Positions 18,016-28,270 of a stretch of 64,000 bases of DNA are shown in pieces. Where the stretch lies: NCBI GenBank assembly GCA_030407315.1, contig JALQPE010000038.1, forward strand, positions 1 through 64,000, given 5' to 3'. How positions within the stretch are numbered: the first letter of the stretch is position 1; each line of letters begins with the position of its first letter. Source of the DNA: Asparagopsis taxiformis. Its lineage: Eukaryota > Rhodophyta > Florideophyceae > Bonnemaisoniales > Bonnemaisoniaceae. A program made the translations under genes and the position numbers. A model generated the notes under the pieces. The model was not told the DNA's origin, searched no databases, and saw only the letters and a program-made list of their open reading frames with translations.

Positions 18016-18031
18016 CTGGGCCTATAACCTG
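18016..18031 (-). promoter_or_regulatory. Primer-binding site resembling half-tRNA initiator Met
   Basis: On the minus strand the sequence reads GGTTATAGGCCCAGT, complementary apart from one base to the anticodon stem-loop of eukaryotic initiator tRNA-Met. Drosophila copia and relatives prime from such an internal tRNA half. Its place, upstream of gag and immediately after a TG...-type repeat end, fits a 5' LTR/PBS junction. Confidence 0.5.
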
Positions 18032-18130
18032 TTGAGTGAAATCCTTACCTCGAGACGTCGTCGTTGTCTCGAGGTTGTGTTTATATGTAATTCTTATCTG
18101 TCACGTGTACACGTATGATGGTCCTTGACA
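18030..18130 (-). repeat. Possible short 5' LTR of the Ty1/copia element
   Basis: The stretch starts TGTTGA and ends TTGACA, close to the TG...CA ends of an LTR, and adjoins the primer-binding site. No second copy is visible near the truncated 3' end, so the length (about 100 bp) and the identity rest on position alone. Confidence 0.3.
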
Positions 18131-19951
18131 AAATATAAACAATATTCTTCTCTCAAATGTTCAGAATCACTTGGACGAATTTCTCAACTCATGGCCCGAA
18201 TTTGAGGCATTAAGAGTTTTTCTTCTCGAGATGTGAAAATTTCTTGAATATGAATATCTGGAGAAAAAATGGAGTGTTTATTTGCCAATTTTTCTACTTC
18301 ATTATTGGTTTATTCCAACAGGAATCTCAAAATGATGAAGGCATTGAGTTGACGTTGTACCCCTTCTAAGATGTATGAATTCTGAGGTTGGTATTGCGAA
18401 AGTGTGTCCATGTGCTCGGGTTATGTAAGATTTTGAGTGGTGGAAATACGGTTGGGTGGCGAAATGGATAGAGCAAAAACATATTTGCATTGGAGTCGAA
18501 CAGAAGACACGAGGGATTTTACATCATTTCGCAAACGCGGCAGCAGTTCACGGGGATGGAAATAGATAGTCGCTTGCTGAAAGGGGGGAAGAAACGCACG
18601 CAAAAGATGGTATGAGATGTTTTAGGTGGAATGTCACTTGGACATAGGAGATATGACGAATGAAGATTGTTAGTACGCTAGCTTTGACAGGAGAGATGGA
18701 ACCGGGATTGAAGTGGCTTATATTCGAACTCGGGTGTAGTGGGAAGTCCACCAAAAGTGACACCTAGAAGGATTGTGTGATGTACTGCAGCGCCGCCTCT
18801 TATTACATTATTCCATTTGTAAGGTTTGGTTGCTGCGCTGGACGGGTTGCGAGGGTTGAGTAGACGTTTTTCATACGTGCGAGTGTTGAATGCAGGAAAA
18901 ATGTCGGTGTCATCGCATCGCCTACACATGAGATAACATACAGTGCTGGAGATTGTGATTGCATAGAACATTCCCGATTACAAGGATGAGTGCAGGGAGT
19001 GTGCGCGGGAAGGTGGTTGAGAAGGCGGCAACAAGTCGGGAGTAGGGCAGGCTGCATCGACGAAAGTGATGGTAACGAATCATTGTGCTCGCAGTGGGTT
19101 TTTGGTGCACGTGGCGTCGGCATGGTGTGCTGTGTCGCGCTGTAGTGTGCTGCACTGAAGTACAATCTGGATGAGCGAGATGTGTGTCGAGATGATTTCA
19201 ACAGGTGTGAGAATTGCACCAATTGGATAAGCGTTGCTGTCGAGTGGAACTTGGCTTGTTCATTCCCAGGTAGGTTACACATCGGCAAAACCACGCACAG
19301 TGTTGGAATCATGTGAGTCATCAGCTTGAAACTGATATTTTGTCACGATAAAACGGCCCCGACATAATGTTGCGGCCAATCAAACCCCTGCATTCTGCAA
19401 ACTGGTCCGCGTATGATTAACGAGCGGGGCCACTCGCTCCTGAACTGTGTCTCTTTTGTACACCGGGCCATTGCTAACCGCGCCGCCCGTCTCAACCGCC
19501 GTACTCGTTCGCTGACGAGCAGCTGCCGTCAACCGCTCCGCCGCCGTCCGCACTTACTAAACGTATCGTTCGTAAAACCAACCAGTCCCAAAGTGGCATA
19601 CAAAACTCGAGTCCGTTCACAACCCGCGCGTAAACATGCCCACCAACGCGCTAGCACTGTAACGCACCTTGCATTCAGATCAGCACACTTTTCTATACTC
19701 ACACTTCACTCGTTTATTGGATTGGGTTATAAACAGGCAGCAAATTCATTATGTAGGCAAAAGTTGAAGCGCGCTATTAAATGCAACACGTATAATCAGT
19801 AGAAGCGTACAATATGTGCAGTAAGTGGCTCTGTAACCCCGAAAGCTTCGCGGAGTCGACATGCCAAATAGTGATAGACGGTTAATCGGGATCAATTTGC
19901 AAACAACACAATATTTCTAATCACAAGCAGCTTAAGCAACACACATAAAGG
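18131..19951. other. Gene-poor stretch
   Basis: About 1.8 kb between the retrotransposon remnant and the zinc-finger gene. Short open frames occur on both strands, but none has a recognisable domain or convincing composition. The 129-codon frame at 19413-19802 is arginine/threonine-rich and unsupported. The part nearest 19952 should hold the 3' end of the zinc-finger transcript. Confidence 0.5.
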
Positions 19952-20704
19952 CTAGTCGTCAAGTCCATGAATGCTCTTGCGGTGCTTCTTCAACACGCCG
20001 CGCCAGCTGAACGATGCATTGCATTGATCACACCCAAATTGTCTTAGTTTCTCATGTACAGCGAGGTTGTGCATCGTCCTATGACTCTTCTGTTGAAACT
20101 TTGCATGACAAGTTTCGCATTCAAACGGTCTGCGCCTCTCATGAACAGCACGAACATGTTTGTTAAGATTAAACTGCTGAGAGAATGTCGACGGACACTG
20201 GGCGCAAGCAAAAGTTCTGCCCGATGAATTCGACTTTGAAAGAGCATTGTTTGCCCTTGACGTCCTAGACCTCGGTTTCTTCTTTTCGTCTGCTACTGGT
20301 GTAACAGGAGTTGAATTGACAGGAGAACTCGGTAGTCCATTCATCAGCACACGAGCAGGACTCGGCGGGAAGAGGGTGCGACTGGGCGGCGCATGAGGTT
20401 CTGGTCTGAGTTGGAGCTCACTGACCGTTGCCAGAACGTCCAGTGGTCTGGGACCGATGGGAAGAGTGTGTGGGTCGCGTTTGCGCTTGTGAGTGGTCGA
20501 GCGATGAGTAGTGTGCGGGTTGGTGTCGGGCGCAGCAGCAGAGAGGAGAGCGAGATTATCAACAGGTAGCATGCGGGGTTCGGTTTTGAAAGGCGGTACA
20601 GACATAGGCGATTGAAGCAGATTAGAAGAGGGGAGGGGCGATGTGGGAGAGGTAGGCATGGGCGCAAAGGAAAGACGCGGTTCGAGTTGCATATTGCAGC
20701 GCAT
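19952..20704 (-). CDS. C2H2 zinc-finger protein, three fingers
   Basis: A 250-residue protein. The N-terminal 160 residues are rich in Pro, Ser and Thr and probably disordered, with a short basic cluster (KRKRD) and a second one (KKKPRSR) that may act as nuclear signals. Residues about 165-247 form three consecutive C2H2 fingers with C-x2-C-x12-H-x3/4-H spacing (FACAQC, FECETC, FGCDQC), joined by TGEKP-like but degenerate linkers. It is most likely a nuclear DNA-binding regulator; targets are unknown. It stands alone in a gene-poor region next to mobile elements. The fingers are intact and the frame is clean, so I take it as a functional host gene. Confidence 0.85.
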   Translation of the reverse strand: MRCNMQLEPRLSFAPMPTSPTSPLPSSNLLQSPMSVPPFKTEPRMLPVDNLALLSAAAPDTNPHTTHRSTTHKRKRDPHTLPIGPRPLDVLATVSELQLRPEPHAPPSRTLFPPSPARVLMNGLPSSPVNSTPVTPVADEKKKPRSRTSRANNALSKSNSSGRTFACAQCPSTFSQQFNLNKHVRAVHERRRPFECETCHAKFQQKSHRTMHNLAVHEKLRQFGCDQCNASFSWRGVLKKHRKSIHGLDD

Positions 20705-23700
20705 CGTGACATCAGTTACGCGAGGCTTCTTCGGTGGGGAGGGTATGGGTGGGTGGTGGGTGGGAGAACATGACGACGGGGGGTGGAATTGAGAGAGTCG
20801 CGCAGCACGAGGGCGAATTCCGAACGCAGCAGGCCGTCCATAGGCAGAGCACGGCCTGAGCGGGGGTGCGGAGTCGGTCGCAAATGAACAGGGAATGGAT
20901 GGGGGGAGTGCAATAGGGCGCGGTAGGGAGGTTGGTTCAGTGGAGTTGAGCTGAGCTCAGTTGATGTCGCAACGACATGAGTAATATTTATGGAGAGAAA
21001 TTAAGGAGGTAGGAGCGCTGGTGTAGTAGCGTGAGTACAGATGCGGGAAGCGGGGAGCAAACGACGAAAAGTTACACAAGTTTTTTAGCGGGTAGTAAGC
21101 GCCGGGCGCTGGGGCGGTGATGTCATCCAGTGGGCCCATCGAGCCAGATAATGCGTCTATGGGCGATTGCGCGGTCCGCGGTCTCTCGAGTCGCGTATGA
21201 GACACGGCGGCTCGTAAATTGATAACGAGCGGGAATGTGCAGTGTGTCACGATATTCCACTGCAACACGCTGTGAGGTGGCGAGCTCACTGTTGTGGAAT
21301 TATACAAACATGCAAGTGAAACGTGAGGCGGCACCACGACAGTGTACATGTTGTAACAGCTGACTAGCTCGAGCGCATCACATCAATTAATCCGCCACCG
21401 TTCAATTCACTGCGCGCGTGCGCTGTCCGTCTGCAGCAGGCCGTCGCCTTTGCACTGTACGGCACCATGTCGACGGCGCGAGCAGAAATTACACTTGCAC
21501 GACGTAACGCAAGTCAACTCACTTTATGATTGGTGAATATTAGCCTGTTAGAGACTTTGATGGACGCCATTGGACAGTCGCAGTGCGCGCGCAGATCAAT
21601 TACAGTGGCCCGCAGGATATCGCGCATTCCATCACTGTGCAGCCAATGCACGGTACGGTACGCGTCGAGATGGTCATGTTTGCGACTGACTCTAAAGCAT
21701 CCCTGTCTGCCTGTCGTGGCCCGACCAGTTGAACAAATTCACGCTTTATTTTCACCGTAGATATTTAACGACAGCTTTCAATGCACTCTTCCACTGGTCC
21801 GATGAGTCCGTGACGTGTAGTTTCAAAGCGACCGGCACTTCAAGTTGATTGGCGTTACGAACACTGCCAGCTCGATTTGTCGACCAATCATACAACTGTA
21901 TTTCTGTATGGACACAAGTTGACCACCATGGGATATCTGGAAACCACGACACTTCCACAAAACCCTTCCATGTTACTCAATTCACTCGCATATCTTCCGT
22001 AGACAATTCACACTGCCACACACTGTATGTCATATACCATTCGCACCACATCTTCAACTTGCACCAGTCGTTCCACTGGCCTCGTCTTTCCTCGGCTGTT
22101 TCTTGCCTATTATTGCGAAATGCATAGCACTGCACTGGGAATCATTTCTGCTTGCTGTTGCCGATAAGCAAACTTTGTCGTGTCCCACAAATCACACACA
22201 ATTCCACAGTCTCGAGACTACTCTCATAACAAGGTGTGCACTGTTTCACTCGCGATTCCTCACAAAACCTTATTACCGTCATGATCTCATTACAATAGCT
22301 AATATTTTGACTTACGTCGCTCAACTCGCCATAAAACATTTTCCCTTGAATTTATTCATGCCCGTGCCATCGATTCCACTGCAACCGTTGCTTGCTTGCC
22401 AATTACCGCAACCGTATCAGCTCAGCTCCTGCATTGGTCCACACATTATTTCGTCATACACATGCACCACACATATGCACTCCAGTAACGCGCTGCACTA
22501 CTTGAGATACACCATCAATGTCATCGTTGCGCTGTTGAATTGAAACATTCGACAACAATGAGCTTACGGTAAACAGCTCCATTAGCTTGCTTGCCCATTT
22601 CTTTTGCCCATACTTCCTTGTCATAGTCACCTCCTCTACCAAGTTCCTCCCATGTCCACCATATTTTCTTCATACGCTCAATTAATTTCTCTCCCATGTC
22701 TGCCTCCACATCATGATCCGTCCTTCCTGTACATGCAAGCCTTCGCCGCTCTACACATGTACCGTGCGTGCTTCTCCAACAAAGCAACAAATGAAACAGG
22801 AATAGAACAAAATTCCCGTGCGTGTGCGGAATGCACGATCAAGATCAGGTCATATGCAGTTTGTAGACTAACGGCCAAACCTATTGCATGTTCAACACGC
22901 TCGCGCTATATTTCAGCTAAGAAAATATCAGCTCACACTCCCAGTCGCCGTCTGTTTGATGTCACGGATTACACTATATCTTGCTGTCCTTGTGGACCAC
23001 AAGACCTCTGTATGCAAATGGTCATGGCTGTTCACTCATGTGGAATTCTGCAAGCCTAGTTGCTGGTTCCATTTCAGCACGAACAATTATGCCACCAATG
23101 TATTACGTGTACATCCTTGTCCTCCGATAGTACCTCCTACTTTCCAATACCCCCATTTCTTGTTCAAAGTCCAACAACCTGCTCATGTGCTGCCATCGTG
23201 TTTGACGATACAACAAGAGAATCAATATCTTATTCAATTGTCTGTTGCTGATGTTTGATGAAGCGGCATTGCTTCTCCAGCTATGAAATGGAATGCAACT
23301 GTTTGTTACATGGTTGAAGCTTTTTGTATTCCATCATAAATGTTTTTCTACGGTATATTAACAAATAGAAGTGCTTGGAGTGTTTTTGAGTGAAGAGATT
23401 GCAGATTCTTTCCCCCAGATTTTGTTGCAAGCTTAATATTCCACCCAGGTGTAGATTCTAGAAGAGCATAATACCCTTTTTCGTTGATCTTTCTCGTGTA
23501 TGTGAAACGGCGGCACCCGCAAACCACAAGAAAAGCGGTCCGTTGTGTGCATCTAGTTGTATATCTGTGCCTATATAGGGTCCTTCCAACTGTACTGTCA
23601 CTGTCAACAATGATGGCTGGGGATTTGGTAACGAAAAGCACATAGAGCGTGACAGGTTCAATTCACTGAAATTTAAATATATCAAAATTTCAGCACCAGC

Positions 23701-23715
23701 CGCCCAGTGCGTGGA
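20705..23715. other. Gene-poor stretch of 3 kb
   Basis: The first part is the upstream region of the zinc-finger gene. The remainder contains many short unsupported frames on both strands and an AT-richer, pyrimidine-biased segment (about 21900-23300). I recognise no gene, RNA or repeat in it. Confidence 0.5.
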
Positions 23716-23814
23716 CTCTCGGTAGCTCAGTTGGTTTCTGCACAACAAAGAGCATTTGACTGTAGTGTTTCGTCGACCATCAAAATGTCCCTAGTTCGAT
23801 TCTAGGTCGAGAGA
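23716..23814 (+). tRNA. trnY-GUA: tRNA-Tyr (GUA) with anticodon-loop intron and D-loop insertion
   Basis: A full cloverleaf can be drawn. Acceptor stem: CTCTCGG with TCGAGAG (7 pairs, one G-U), discriminator A at 23814. D stem: GCTC/GAGC, preceded by an A box (TAGCTCAGTTGG). Anticodon stem: TTTGA/TCAAA with anticodon GTA at 23762-23764. T arm: CCTAG-TTCGATT-CTAGG, matching a B box. A 13-nt intron at 23766-23778 sits after position 37, the usual place in eukaryotic tRNA-Tyr. The D loop is about 13 nt too long (inserted bases around 23736-23749). Removing both gives a mature length of about 73 nt. D-loop introns are otherwise known from red algal and some archaeal tRNAs. A T-run at 23825-23829 follows as Pol III terminator. 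Confidence 0.88.
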
Positions 23815-23824
23815 TCTGCTTCAA

Positions 23825-23835
23825 TTTTTGTTTTT
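23825..23835 (+). terminator. Pol III terminator of tRNA-Tyr
   Basis: Two runs of five T (23825-23829 and 23831-23835), about 10 nt after the end of the tRNA, as usual for RNA polymerase III. Confidence 0.7.
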
Positions 23836-24053
23836 GTTGCACAATGCAGCGATTTTGAGGTCTCAAATGAAGCTTATGTCCGTTAACCGAATTCCAATTT
23901 CGCTGACAGCAACCTCAAAAGCAGCTCCTTTGTGGGACCACTACCCCTTATGCTGCAATGACACTGCACAAACTTCCTTGATCAATTGAAGATATCGAAA
24001 GATCACAATCTCGTGCCCAGGAACATTTTTCCAGTGTGTCTCTTCTTTTTACA

Positions 24054-24329
24054 ATGACCGATCGCAGTTCACAGTTCCAGTTTACGTATGTCGCTCGGAT
24101 ACAACTGCCATCCCCTTTACAGGCGAAAATTTTGGCATCAGCAGTCGATGCAGATCCAGAACTACGCCCAAATGAAGTGAATCGCAAGATTTGTGTTGAA
24201 GAAGACACATTTGTGTTGGACATGGCTGCCAAGGATTTGAAATCTTTACGCACTGCTGTTAGTTCTCTGTATGACTTTATTCGCGTTTCGCTTTTGGCAC
24301 TTGCCCAATTCTCATCACGGCACCCTTGA
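24054..24329 (+). CDS. PCC1: Pcc1-family subunit of the KEOPS complex
   Basis: A 91-residue protein from the Met at 24054; an in-frame Met at 24036 is possible. It matches the Pcc1/LAGE3 family over its whole length: an FPSP-like start (LPSPLQAKILASAVDADPEL), a central strand (NRKICVEEDTFVLDM) and the AKDLKSLRTAVSSLYDFIRV helix that forms the dimer interface. KEOPS makes the universal t6A37 modification of ANN-decoding tRNAs and also affects telomeres and transcription. Pcc1 acts as the scaffold bridging to Kae1. Its stop lies 28 bp from the stop of the convergent cysteinyl-tRNA synthetase gene, so the 3' UTRs must overlap. Confidence 0.85.
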   Translation: MTDRSSQFQFTYVARIQLPSPLQAKILASAVDADPELRPNEVNRKICVEEDTFVLDMAAKDLKSLRTAVSSLYDFIRVSLLALAQFSSRHP

Positions 24330-24357
24330 GAAGAATGCCCCACTTGTCTCCAGCCAT

Positions 24358-26010
24358 TTATTCTCTGCTCCAAGTTGACAAACCACTCTTCTTGTCTTCG
24401 ATTCGAACACCAAACTTTGATTCCAACTCCGCCCGAGACTGATCGCACAGCTCGAAAATTGTGCGCAGGTCTTTGCTTTTTGCTGCATTACGAATAGCAG
24501 ATCGGAAGTTTACGTATGAAGATGTCATTTTGTTGGTCACATCTTCAGAGACATCTCCACGTTCAGTCTCAGCACTAAATATCCTATTCGATATGCCCAG
24601 CATTGTCAGAGTATTTTGCACAACCTGAGTAGCAGAATGGTAAGCAAGTGCGGCTGCTCCAGACCTACAGTTCCCTTCATTGTCCAATGTAGTGTTTGCC
24701 ACAGAAGCAATATGTACGAGTTTGGACATTGCGCGTGGTGTATCAAAATCATTCGCTAGAGCATTGTCAATGTCATCCTTGGCTAGAGCGACCTCTTTAC
24801 CAAGGGATGCTGCTACCGCACAATTAGGGTGCAAGGAAACTTGTTCTCTTCTCCCCTTGTGCTCTGTTGGGAATAGGCAGCCTCCTAGTACGTCGCGGGT
24901 GGCAAATCTTCGAATTCGGGAAAGGTAGGACTTGGCGTCCTCTAATCGGTCTTCAGAATATTCCAGTGGCGAAGAGTATTTGTGAAGGAGGCAGAATATT
25001 CGAAACGAATCGGCTGTACCACCCTGCTTGAGAAATTCGCGAACTGAAATGAAGTTTTTCAAAGACTTGGACATCTTTCGTCCTTGGAGGTGTAGGTGTC
25101 CAGCATGTAACCATGTGTTACACCAGCGATCAAAGCCAGTAGTATCTATGTTCGGTAATTGATGGATGCAGAGTTTTGCCTCTGCCGTTGCGAGTTCATT
25201 TGTATGATGGGGAAAGCGTAGATCAATGCCGCCTGTGTGTAAGTCGAGATATGGACCCAATGCTGCCATTGACATAGCGGAACATTCGACGTGCCATCCC
25301 GGTCGACCTCTTCCCCAAGGTGAATCCCATACACTGGCATCGTTTATGGAAGCATCAGTTGTTTTCCATAGTGCAAAATCTCTTGGGTCCCGTTTTTCTG
25401 ATGTGATTTTGGTATCGATCGAACTAACAGGTGGGGGTGTATAGTCCTCAGTGAGACGTCGCGAGGGATCCAACTGACAGTACCGATCTCCAGATGTCCC
25501 CACAGCAAAATAGACGTTTCCTGCTGCTGAGGTATAAGCCGCTCCCGATTGTATGAGTTGTTGAATAAATGCGATCAAATCGGTAATATGCTCAGTTACT
25601 CTCAAAATTTTGTTAGGTGGCATGATGTTTAGTGCATGCATATCCTCAAAGAAGCGAGATTCATAGAAGCTGGCCAATTGCGATGGTGGTATACTGCGTT
25701 CATTTGCGCGCTGAAGGATTTTGTCGTCAATGTCGGTGACACCAAGTGCATATTCAATTGAAACACCAGAAAGGGAGGTTATAATGCGACGAAGTATGTC
25801 AAAAGAGACATATGCACGAGCGTGACCCAGATGAGCATCGTCATATACAGTTGGGCCACATGAATACCATTTGAAAACATCACTGTGGCGCAAGCTCAAT
25901 GCTTCTGGTTTATTGTTCAGCAATGAGTTCCTTGCAGTCAGAGTTCTGCCACTCGTAAGGGAGCGAAGGATGTGCCTGGCTGAGTGTGACATGATCGGGA
26001 GGTGGAGCAC
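24358..26010 (-). CDS. CARS: Cysteinyl-tRNA synthetase
   Basis: A 550-residue class I synthetase charging tRNA-Cys. The catalytic domain starts with YSCGPTVYDDAHLGHARAYV, containing the zinc-ligand Cys and the HIGH motif as HLGH. Further zinc-site residues follow in WHVECSAM and FPHHTNELA. The class I KMSKS motif is present as GRKMSKSLKNF. The C-terminal DALR-type helical domain is complete. The length matches the compact bacterial/organellar type. The first 30 residues are basic and hydroxylated (SARHILRSLTSGRTLTARNSL), like a mitochondrial or plastid transit peptide, with a second in-frame Met at 25992, so dual targeting from alternative starts is plausible. Confidence 0.95.
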   Translation of the reverse strand: MLHLPIMSHSARHILRSLTSGRTLTARNSLLNNKPEALSLRHSDVFKWYSCGPTVYDDAHLGHARAYVSFDILRRIITSLSGVSIEYALGVTDIDDKILQRANERSIPPSQLASFYESRFFEDMHALNIMPPNKILRVTEHITDLIAFIQQLIQSGAAYTSAAGNVYFAVGTSGDRYCQLDPSRRLTEDYTPPPVSSIDTKITSEKRDPRDFALWKTTDASINDASVWDSPWGRGRPGWHVECSAMSMAALGPYLDLHTGGIDLRFPHHTNELATAEAKLCIHQLPNIDTTGFDRWCNTWLHAGHLHLQGRKMSKSLKNFISVREFLKQGGTADSFRIFCLLHKYSSPLEYSEDRLEDAKSYLSRIRRFATRDVLGGCLFPTEHKGRREQVSLHPNCAVAASLGKEVALAKDDIDNALANDFDTPRAMSKLVHIASVANTTLDNEGNCRSGAAALAYHSATQVVQNTLTMLGISNRIFSAETERGDVSEDVTNKMTSSYVNFRSAIRNAAKSKDLRTIFELCDQSRAELESKFGVRIEDKKSGLSTWSRE

Positions 26011-26470
26011 ACACCAGTCGACAAGGATGATCGGCGAATGGATGATAGACTTTCAAAATCGAGAAATATTTTGACCCAAGGAGCTCATGTATAGAGGTCA
26101 AAGTGGGCAGCCGAGTAGTCGACCGTAAAACAATCGCAAGACGACTTTCGATGAACTGATTGCAGCTCGTTTCGCATTTACCCACCAAGGGCAGTCGATA
26201 GTACAAGTTACCAAGATTAATGGATGAGGACGGAAAGTTCGACCTGGTAAACGCAGCTTAGTCCCATGAGCATTCATGTTGGTAGACGCGTTTGTCGAGT
26301 CGAAAATCATCCAAAAAGTAGTATGATATTCGTTCTCAAAACGAAAAAATGAAATAGCTTGCAACGGGTGTCAGCAGAGCAATGAATTTTGGAGAGACAA
26401 GTCTTAAGTTCCTCTTGGCATAGTTTGTCAAACTGAGCATACCTCGTCTTCCAGAACTTTGCAAATCATC

Positions 26471-27352
26471 ATGTCGGACGATCTCGTTGAGTTGAAAAAC
26501 TACTTCTATCTCGGCAACTTGAGTGCCGCTACAAGTGAAGGACAAACTGTTGCTGTGGACGACCGCGCAGCACAAATCGAAAAAGATGTAATAATGCAGC
26601 GAATCGAGCTTGCCAAGGGGAATGCAGATGCTGTCATAGCGGCTGTGTCTGATGATTCTCCTCCCGCGCTTCAAGTCGTGAAGCTTCTCGCCCTCTTCCA
26701 GAAGAATCCTTCTGTGGCGGATACGGTTTCTGCCGCCCTGCAGACAATGCTAGAAGACGAGGCGGCGGCATCTTCCGCCGTGTTTCTTTTGATGTGTGCA
26801 GTCGTCTATGTCCATATCGGCGATTTTGATAATGCGTTGCGAACTGCTAACCGCGGAAACTCCCTCGAAGGCATGGCTGTCAAAGTTCAGGTACTGCTTC
26901 AGATGGATCGCGTTGACGTGGCGGAGAAAGAAGTTTCCGCGATGCAAAGAATCGATGAGGATGCTACTTTGACACAGCTCGCCACGGCCTGGACACACCT
27001 ATCGAAGGGCGGTGAAAGCGTACAAGAGGCTGTTTATATTTTCCAAGATCTGCTCGAACGTCATGGTGCTACAGATCAAATTCTCAATGGGATGGCCGTC
27101 TGTCATCTAGCCATGGCCAAGTTGGATGATGCCGAAAGAGTTTTGAAGGAGGCTCTGACGAAGAACCCCAATTGCGCAACAACTCTTATTAACGTGATAT
27201 GCTCATCAAAGTACAAGAATAAGCCCGCTGAACTCGTTGCAAGGTATTTTACTCAACTCAAACTGGTTGCTCCATCCAATGCATGGCTGCTAGACTACAA
27301 CAACAAAGAAGCAGAATTTGACGCCATTGCTGAGCGATTGGCTGCTGCATGA
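26471..27352 (+). CDS. COPE: Coatomer subunit epsilon (epsilon-COP)
   Basis: About 293 residues from the Met at 26471, four codons after another in-frame Met. The protein is an all-helical TPR-like array as in epsilon-COP, with the conserved N-terminal LKNYFYLGNLSAA and the C-terminal NPNCATTLINVICSSKYKNK segments. It forms part of the COPI coat with alpha-COP and acts in retrograde Golgi-to-ER transport. It is transcribed divergently from the cysteinyl-tRNA synthetase gene; the 460 bases between should carry both promoters. The length is close to that of animal and plant orthologues. Confidence 0.92.
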   Translation: MSDDLVELKNYFYLGNLSAATSEGQTVAVDDRAAQIEKDVIMQRIELAKGNADAVIAAVSDDSPPALQVVKLLALFQKNPSVADTVSAALQTMLEDEAAASSAVFLLMCAVVYVHIGDFDNALRTANRGNSLEGMAVKVQVLLQMDRVDVAEKEVSAMQRIDEDATLTQLATAWTHLSKGGESVQEAVYIFQDLLERHGATDQILNGMAVCHLAMAKLDDAERVLKEALTKNPNCATTLINVICSSKYKNKPAELVARYFTQLKLVAPSNAWLLDYNNKEAEFDAIAERLAAA

Positions 27353-28270
27353 ATGATATGTAAAGAATATTGGTCAACTCTATTGGGTGCATTAATTCTT
27401 CCCACTAGTTGAGATATGTTTGTTTAGATTTACTAGACTCTGAATGTATTTGCCGTCACGGAGTGAGCAAATGGTTTCAACAGTTTCAACCTCGGAATTC
27501 ACGATAAAGAGGCACAACATATATCTATAGGACAATTCCCGCTGTTGTAATCACTTAGCTGGAGTAATGGAACTAAAGCAGATTGAGAGTGCACATAAAC
27601 TTCAAACAAACGGTATTTCTGTTGTCTGAGAAGTGGAAACCAAAGATTAGTTGAACTGGTGTACTGAGTGTAGTGAACGACCGAGATCGAAAGCAGCATC
27701 GAATGGGCTATTCAAGAAGGTGACCAGTATGTTGTAGTAAAACTGTTGAAGAGAGGAAATATGTTTTCTCCAATGCTCTGAAAGGAAAGCAGTTGCTGGT
27801 TTACTCTACCCCTAGTACAAGTATGCAGACCGTCACAAATAGATGCGTCTCGTGTACGTACGTCTTCTTGCACTGTCCATCTATGTTCTCTGTGTACAAC
27901 TTTAGCTTCTCTATTACTACATCTCCGATGGCTCAACAATTGTGGAGACAGATGTTAGGCTAGAAGTTTCGCAAGAAAGAACGTGACAAACTCGAAATTG
28001 TTATGAGCTTAAAAAGCAAATATTGCGGCGGAGAAAAGAGAACTAAACTCTGTCGACGAGCGATGTCGTTGAAAAAGATAATATTTGGAAACTATCCTGT
28101 GGACGGATGAGTTTTTTTCAAAAAATTATTCTCGATGCGAAGAATTCACTTTGAGATGCACATTTCAAACGCAATGTATTCCCGCCCATTTCCAAAACCC
28201 TTGTTTTGCGGGTGCGGCAAAGTCACTCTCCCACCATGCAGACGTGGGCTGTAAACGCTACCTCGCTACA
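27353..28270. other. Intergenic region
   Basis: About 900 bases between epsilon-COP and the first coiled-coil paralogue. An open extension of the latter frame begins at 28085 but shows no similarity to its paralogue before 28271. Nothing else is recognised. Confidence 0.5.

Noticed and set aside
17760..18118. 82-codon and 64-codon frames through the minisatellite
   Set aside because: Open only because the 22-bp repeat lacks stops; opposite strand to the retrotransposon.
19413..19802. 129-codon open frame
   Set aside because: Arg/Thr/Ser-rich, no domain, no supporting context; likely chance.
20716..20913. 65-codon minus-strand frame upstream of the zinc-finger gene
   Set aside because: Pro/His/Arg-rich composition, different frame from the zinc-finger gene, more likely its promoter/leader.
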